In this document: positions 59,702 to 64,000 of the stretch, piece after piece
Layout: each line of letters opens with the position of its first letter
How positions within the stretch are numbered: position 1 is the first letter of the stretch
Assembly (NCBI GenBank): GCA_009731425.1
Contig: AP018794.1
Span: 2,177,960-2,241,959, forward strand
Reading direction: 5' to 3'
Source: Lachnospiraceae bacterium KM106-2
GTDB taxonomy: Bacteria > Bacillota > Clostridia > Lachnospirales > Lachnospiraceae
DNA: 64,000 bases
Program-made: the position numbers and the translations under genes
Notes under the pieces: model-generated
Told to the model about the DNA's origin: nothing
Database searches by the model: none
What the model saw: the letters and a program-made list of their open reading frames with translations, nothing else

Positions 59702-60685
59702 CTACCTTTTTTTAATCGGGATCATGAGATCAAGCTGCTTAAATCCTTCCTTTCTCTCATTTTCCTTGTAGTAACCATAAGGATTTAGATGTTCCTCTAA
59801 GGCGCCACCCATTCCCCAAGGCTCTCTTTGTTCCAATTCATACTCCGTACTTTTATTTACCCAATCATAGAGATCGCTCCAGCGTGCAAACTCACCCATA
59901 GGAATGCAGTATACCGCATATAATCCGCCTGGCAATTGTCTCTTTTCCAATGGTTCTAATACCTTTTGATCCTCCGGTATCGTTATGTAATATTCATACC
60001 CATACAGGTCGCCGGGATACTTAGGACAAGGATTGTTACATCCAAATATCCTCAGATCCGATTTTTTATCTAATAAGTTTTCTTTCTTTACAAATTGATC
60101 TAGTTTGGCCATTGCATGCATTTCCGGATCTAATCCGAGATAATGACTACATGCCGTCACCATCGCTGGCAGATGCAGTACTCTTACCTCCTCATCCCTT
60201 AAACCATTTAGCTGCTCCTCAACCTTATCTAAATTCTTTTTCCTTTCTTTAGTAAAAGTCAAAGATTCTTTCAATATGGGTAATTTCCCAATCGATTCTA
60301 GAATCTCTGACTCATTACTTAAGGCTGCTGCTAGATTTTGATCTACATAAAGTGAGAGCTTATGAATAAGCTCCTCATAAATTGTTTGTAACGTCGTTAA
60401 CGCCGTAATCGTTTGATTCGTCTCTGTTAAATGTTCCTTAAAGAGAGTCAGCGCTTGTTCTACATCTTGATTCTCTAATAGTGCAGGTATCTCCTTTAAT
60501 CGAATATTGAGTTTACGTAAGAGCAATATCTGCTGTAACCGCTTTACCTCGCCTTGATCGTAAGTACGATATGCATAATCGTCTTGCTTTCTGCTTCTGA
60601 TCAAGCCCAGCTCCTCATAGTACCTTAATGTCCTTGTCGATACCCCACACATTTTTGATAAGCTACTGATTGTAACAAGATCCAT
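59702..60685 (-). CDS. MerR-family regulator with GyrI-like effector domain
   Basis: About 327 residues. The N-terminal MerR domain reads TISSLSKMCGVSTRTLRYYEELGLI...YRTYDQGEVKRLQQILLLRKL, followed by a long coiled-coil dimer helix. The C-terminal half (from about residue 160) has GyrI-like features (GYEYYITIPEDQKVLEPL, LPGGLYAVYCIPMGEFARW, LDLMIPIKK end), as in BmrR/TipA-type drug-binding regulators. GGAAGAG precedes ATG 60685. Its promoter has the 19-bp spacer and dyad expected for MerR activation. Confidence 0.9.
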   Translation of the reverse strand: MDLVTISSLSKMCGVSTRTLRYYEELGLIRSRKQDDYAYRTYDQGEVKRLQQILLLRKLNIRLKEIPALLENQDVEQALTLFKEHLTETNQTITALTTLQTIYEELIHKLSLYVDQNLAAALSNESEILESIGKLPILKESLTFTKERKKNLDKVEEQLNGLRDEEVRVLHLPAMVTACSHYLGLDPEMHAMAKLDQFVKKENLLDKKSDLRIFGCNNPCPKYPGDLYGYEYYITIPEDQKVLEPLEKRQLPGGLYAVYCIPMGEFARWSDLYDWVNKSTEYELEQREPWGMGGALEEHLNPYGYYKENERKEGFKQLDLMIPIKKR

Positions 60686-60712
60686 CTCATCTCTTCCTTT
60701 CTTTAAAGACAA

Positions 60713-60743
60713 ATGATAAAGGATGACGTCACGTCAAAGTCAA
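60713..60743 (-). promoter_or_regulatory. MerR-type promoter/operator with 19-bp spacer
   Basis: TTGACT (60738-60743), 19 bases, TATCAT (60713-60718). The spacer holds the dyad TGACGT-G-ACGTCA (60724-60736). Overlong spacer plus central dyad is the hallmark of MerR-activated promoters, so the gene probably regulates its own operon. Confidence 0.8.
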
Positions 60744-60802
60744 GTATTCATCGGAATACCACCAGTTTATTTCTTAATTATGACATTTTATCGTCAACCA
60801 AA

Positions 60803-61960
60803 TTAATCTTCTGATCCAATTACTTGTTTCATCATACTCTCCGTCTGAAATACCTCTTCGAATAAGAAACACTCGGATAAATACTCCAAATTATCTTCAG
60901 AATGTTCTACTTCTTTTGAATAGATTCTGGCTACATCAATTCGATCCTCTACCGTAAATGCATTCCCATTCTTAACAAAGCGCACTATATCCATATCACG
61001 GATCATAAGAAAACTTGCTGCTGCAAATTTTACCTTTGCTAATACATTGGAATCATAAACTGCCTTCATAAAATATCGGAAGATAAAATACACCATCAAG
61101 TTCTCATATTCATATTCTCTTTCTCGATAATGACTCATAAAGTCTTTTAGACTCTGAGCATATTCTTGAGTCTCAAAAAATGCTTTTACCTCATCATAGT
61201 AAGTTCTCCACTCTTCATCTAAGATCTCCATACCGGCAAATAACTCCATTCTCTCCTCAAACGCCAGTTTTAGTTCCTCTTCGATAGCAGGATTTACTTC
61301 GATCGCTCTTTGCTTCCCTAATAGAATGTCGCCATAATTGTGTACCAGTTCTTCGATCTCTTCTGGTGTATCATGTTTGATCAGTTCTTGTAGTTCCGTT
61401 GCAAATGCAATTAAAAGACTGATTCTCTCTTCAATCTTTCTCTCTCTCCACTGAACGATCTGAATTGCCATATCTCTTGCATCCTGAAAATAAGATGCCA
61501 TTCCCTTTTCTTCCTCTGTTTCATCCTCATCTTCATCATAGTATTCCGGAATCTCCGTTTCCAGAAAGGATGCTTTATGATCATCTAAGAAGATCAGTCT
61601 CCCTGCTTCCTCGCAAGATAATCCAAGACATTTCTCTCTCGTATGATCATACTCAAGAGTAAAACGTGGATACTCCGTACAAATCTCACAAAGGGAACTT
61701 TCCCCCAATTCAATGCAGATATCACATAGATTATCCTTATTAAGTAATGGACAGCGACCACCTTTTTGTAAAATAAAGCTTGGCTCCTCGCTGTTCATTA
61801 TCTTAGAACGAAGTCGATCTCCAAATTCTCCTTCTACGGTCTTGTAATAATCATACGTATCTTCATCAATATCTATCTCCCAGCCGATGCAGCAGCTATC
61901 TTTACAGCGATCGGCTAAGCATTTGAATTGTTCATAATAATCGGGTACTCTAAGTATCAT
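60803..61960 (-). CDS. Flagellin lysine-N-methylase (FliB family)
   Basis: 385 residues. The cysteine-rich N-terminus is diagnostic: CLADRCKDSCCIGWEIDID, GGRCPLLNKDNLCDICIELG and SSLCEICTEYPR, then REKCLGLSCEEAGR, probably an Fe-S or metal cluster. FliB methylates lysines of flagellin in Salmonella, and Firmicutes homologues are frequent and may have other targets. The C-terminal two thirds are helical and acidic. A single gene, with no flagellar genes in the window apart from a chemotaxis receptor at the right end. Confidence 0.88.
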   Translation of the reverse strand: MILRVPDYYEQFKCLADRCKDSCCIGWEIDIDEDTYDYYKTVEGEFGDRLRSKIMNSEEPSFILQKGGRCPLLNKDNLCDICIELGESSLCEICTEYPRFTLEYDHTREKCLGLSCEEAGRLIFLDDHKASFLETEIPEYYDEDEDETEEEKGMASYFQDARDMAIQIVQWRERKIEERISLLIAFATELQELIKHDTPEEIEELVHNYGDILLGKQRAIEVNPAIEEELKLAFEERMELFAGMEILDEEWRTYYDEVKAFFETQEYAQSLKDFMSHYREREYEYENLMVYFIFRYFMKAVYDSNVLAKVKFAAASFLMIRDMDIVRFVKNGNAFTVEDRIDVARIYSKEVEHSEDNLEYLSECFLFEEVFQTESMMKQVIGSED

Positions 61961-61996
61961 GTTCTGATGCTCCTTTTTTCAACAGTATCGTACCAT

Positions 61997-62917
61997 TTAG
62001 AATAACTCTTTTCTCCTCTTTTGGCAATCCTTTCGCAATCGCAATAATGCTTCATCCTTTCTCTTACACTCTAACATTACATAACAATCGCGTATTGTAG
62101 TTTTCATAATCGCTTCTTCCATCTTTTCATAATCCTCTACCGCTACATAATCACTATGTGCATGTTTCTTTCCTTCCTTATCACTAGATAGATGAAACTT
62201 CGGATAACGATCACCCCATGTAGGGATCACCTTCTTCACACAATCCTCATAAGAATAGATTCCCGGATTCCATTCATAATGCTTATTATCAAAAACAATG
62301 GGAATTCCAATCTTTTCATGTACTTTCAGACATTCATCAACGGTAAACGAAACGTGATCATTTTCTAATACCAAATAAGACTTTGTATTTTCTTGAAATC
62401 GTCCAAAATTTTTACAAAAGACATCAATCGCCTCTTCTACCGTATCATATCCGCCTTTCATACCCAGATGAAGGGTAATGTTCGGAATTTTATCTAATTC
62501 CATCACTTCAAACATATCTGCAAATAAATTCAAAGAATGAATGGTACGCTCCACAACATCTTCTTTCTTCGAATTTAATACAAAATATTGGGATGGATGG
62601 GTGGATAGCTGCATCTGGAACTGATTCGCTATCTCCCCTACTTTCTTTAGTTCCTCTTTCACATCACTCACTTTATAATAATCAAGATCGATCTGAGGAA
62701 GGAGCTGTTCCGAAAGCCGATAAGCATAAATATCCTCTCTTTCATTTGCATATAACAATCGGGCAAGATCAAGAACATTCTCTCTGGCCTTGTCTAACAA
62801 ATAGGGCTTTCTCTTCTCATAATCCATCTTTTCTAAATACGTTTTCGTAGAAGCACGATTACATCTTATTTCTGGATGAAGCATGGTCACACAACAATAT
62901 CCTAAATTAATTGCCAT
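61997..62917 (-). CDS. uvsE: UV DNA damage endonuclease (UvdE/UvsE)
   Basis: About 306 residues, TIM barrel. MAINLGYCCVTM start, STHPSQYFVLNS (metal-binding His), NITLHLGMKGG, VLENDHVSF (Glu), IPIVFDNKHYEWNPG and FHLSSDKEGKKHAHSDYV are the conserved metal-site segments. It incises 5' of UV photoproducts in DNA, an alternative to nucleotide excision repair. AAAGGTG before ATG 62917 decides the start, since the longer ORF runs into the divergent MCP gene's leader. Confidence 0.92.
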   Translation of the reverse strand: MAINLGYCCVTMLHPEIRCNRASTKTYLEKMDYEKRKPYLLDKARENVLDLARLLYANEREDIYAYRLSEQLLPQIDLDYYKVSDVKEELKKVGEIANQFQMQLSTHPSQYFVLNSKKEDVVERTIHSLNLFADMFEVMELDKIPNITLHLGMKGGYDTVEEAIDVFCKNFGRFQENTKSYLVLENDHVSFTVDECLKVHEKIGIPIVFDNKHYEWNPGIYSYEDCVKKVIPTWGDRYPKFHLSSDKEGKKHAHSDYVAVEDYEKMEEAIMKTTIRDCYVMLECKRKDEALLRLRKDCQKRRKELF

Positions 62918-62962
62918 ATTAATACACCTTTCTAATTTATATCTATTTTTTTTGATCTTTTG

Positions 62963-62971
62963 TGCTATAAT
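62963..62971 (+). promoter_or_regulatory. Extended -10 promoter for the MCP gene
   Basis: TGCTATAAT (TGn + TATAAT) 54 bases before the TTG start. No clear -35 box, consistent with the extended -10. An AAGGAGGAG ribosome site follows at 63009-63018. Confidence 0.55.
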
Positions 62972-63024
62972 GAGGTGGGTTATAAAATGTGTTTTTAACA
63001 CATCGTACTAAGGAGGAGTCCGTT

Positions 63025-64000
63025 TTGGAAAACGTTCACAAAAGAAATCTTATTATTATTTGGGGGTGCATTCTTGCACTCGCTACAACCACGATAGGAG
63101 GATACGGATTATGTCCTGTTGCATATAAGGGGATTGCAACGTTAGTGGTCACAGGGATTATCTGCTCCATCATTTACAAACTAAGCATTGATGATACAAA
63201 AAAAGCGCTTACACTTGTATTATTACCATCCTATGCTATTCTAATTTATTCTTGGATCGTAGGTGGAAACTCAACGGCGTTTGAGGCTACATATGTAACA
63301 CTAGGTATGGCAGCCGGTTACTTTAACCGAAAGATCATCAAACTCTTTACCATTCCTTTTATCATCGTAACTAGTATTGTAAGTCTACTCGATTACAAAA
63401 TATTATCTGATTTTTCACTTATTGGTGCAGTAACTAGAATCATTATCTTTACAGCAACAAGTATTTTAATCTATATTGGTACCGTATACGGAGAAGAGAA
63501 GATCAAACAAGTACGAGAGACTCTTCAGACGATTGACGCAAATCGAGACCTTGCACACAAAGTTTCAAATAATTTAAATGATCAAGTACAGCACTCGTTG
63601 GATGCTGTCAACAATGTCACCGAACAATCGAATATGATCACGGAATCTACAGAACAGATTTCACATGTCGTAGAAGAAAATAGCAATGCCTTTTTGAGTG
63701 TTAGTAAGAAGATCAAAACGACATTAGATCAAGTGAATCAGAATTATGAAAATGCTTCTAAATTAGAACAGAGCTTCCATAGCGTTAACGATGCTGTTAC
63801 AAATGGAAACGAGAAAGCCGCAACCGTTAAAACCTCTATGAATCAAATGGCAGGTCAGGTTGGCAGTGCCAAAGAAGCTACCGTTGCATTACTCGATCAG
63901 ATGGATAACATCCAAAATATTTTATCTGAAATCACATCCATTGCAGAGCAAACAAATCTTCTCTCTCTAAACGCTTCCATTGAAGCCGCTCGCGCAGGTG
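63025..64000 (+). CDS. Methyl-accepting chemotaxis protein, N-terminal part (runs off the window)
   Basis: 325 codons visible and open at the right edge. A TTG start (TTG GAA AAC GTT CAC) follows AAGGAGGAG by seven bases. Six hydrophobic helices fill residues 8-165, so the sensor is an all-membrane domain rather than a periplasmic loop. A cytoplasmic coiled coil follows, ending with the start of the signalling tip ITSIAEQTNLLSLNASIEAARAG, which is unmistakable for chemoreceptors. No HAMP domain is evident. The C-terminal methylation helix lies outside the window. Confidence 0.92.
   Translation, partial: MENVHKRNLIIIWGCILALATTTIGGYGLCPVAYKGIATLVVTGIICSIIYKLSIDDTKKALTLVLLPSYAILIYSWIVGGNSTAFEATYVTLGMAAGYFNRKIIKLFTIPFIIVTSIVSLLDYKILSDFSLIGAVTRIIIFTATSILIYIGTVYGEEKIKQVRETLQTIDANRDLAHKVSNNLNDQVQHSLDAVNNVTEQSNMITESTEQISHVVEENSNAFLSVSKKIKTTLDQVNQNYENASKLEQSFHSVNDAVTNGNEKAATVKTSMNQMAGQVGSAKEATVALLDQMDNIQNILSEITSIAEQTNLLSLNASIEAARAG

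Overview
The window looks like a chromosome segment of a low-GC, obligately anaerobic, flagellated or chemotactic clostridium, most likely Lachnospiraceae (Clostridium cluster XIVa). This is inferred from a fused 2-hydroxyacyl-CoA dehydratase/activase, group B and group C [FeFe] hydrogenases, a flagellin lysine-N-methylase homologue, a methyl-accepting chemotaxis protein, an ECF vitamin-type transporter, T-box and lysine-riboswitch control, and SD-led genes with A/T-rich intergenic regions. Most genes are on the minus strand. No tRNA, rRNA, CRISPR array, prophage or transposase gene was seen.

Layout. 0-7.5 kb: LysM protein (partial), a DUF3810 membrane metallopeptidase-like protein, a nitroreductase, a translationally coupled pair of U32/UbiU-UbiV-like proteins, and secreted or lipoprotein surface genes. 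7.5-17 kb: a heterodimeric ABC exporter with a leader-peptide attenuator, DUF421 and FUSC membrane proteins, and a SWIM-SNF2 helicase. 17-24.7 kb: an AgcS symporter, a nitroreductase, trpS behind a Trp T-box, and the dehydratase/activase pair. 24.7-32 kb: small enzymes, an AraC/transglutaminase pair, a HAD phosphatase, and two ArsA-type ATPases next to a MarR gene; both promoters share a CTTCG-N5-CGAAG operator. 32-38 kb: a monofunctional transglycosylase, a VanZ-DD-carboxypeptidase fusion, an AgrC/LytTR two-component pair and a PfkB kinase. 38-45 kb: phosphoesterase, methyltransferase, a complete ECF transporter, a Smr-domain protein and a catalase. 45-48 kb: a zone of gene decay (headless or tailless genes and a dead SigV/RsiV-like locus). 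48-54 kb: an NhaC-family transporter under a lysine riboswitch, plus secreted proteins. 53.5-58 kb: a four-gene [FeFe] hydrogenase and sensor operon. 58-64 kb: a MerR-controlled membrane protein, FliB-like methylase, UvdE and an MCP (partial).

The most unusual signal is not a gene. Two families of short, highly folded, non-coding repeats sit at intrinsic terminators. Family A (231 bp, five consecutive hairpins, imperfect terminal inverted repeats) occurs three times at full length plus one decayed copy, always in the same orientation. At two loci it is flanked by a direct duplication of the entire local terminator hairpin (38 bp at one locus, 26 bp at the other). Family B (152 bp, several hairpins) occurs twice at full length, each time abutting the T-tract of a terminator, and a probable fragment sits beside a riboswitch terminator. 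I read these as non-autonomous mobile elements that target terminators. That reading is inference, because no mobilising enzyme is in the window.

Limits: all family assignments come from reading translated sequence and recalled motifs. No alignment or search was run. Start codons were adjusted where a Shine-Dalgarno site decided between alternatives.
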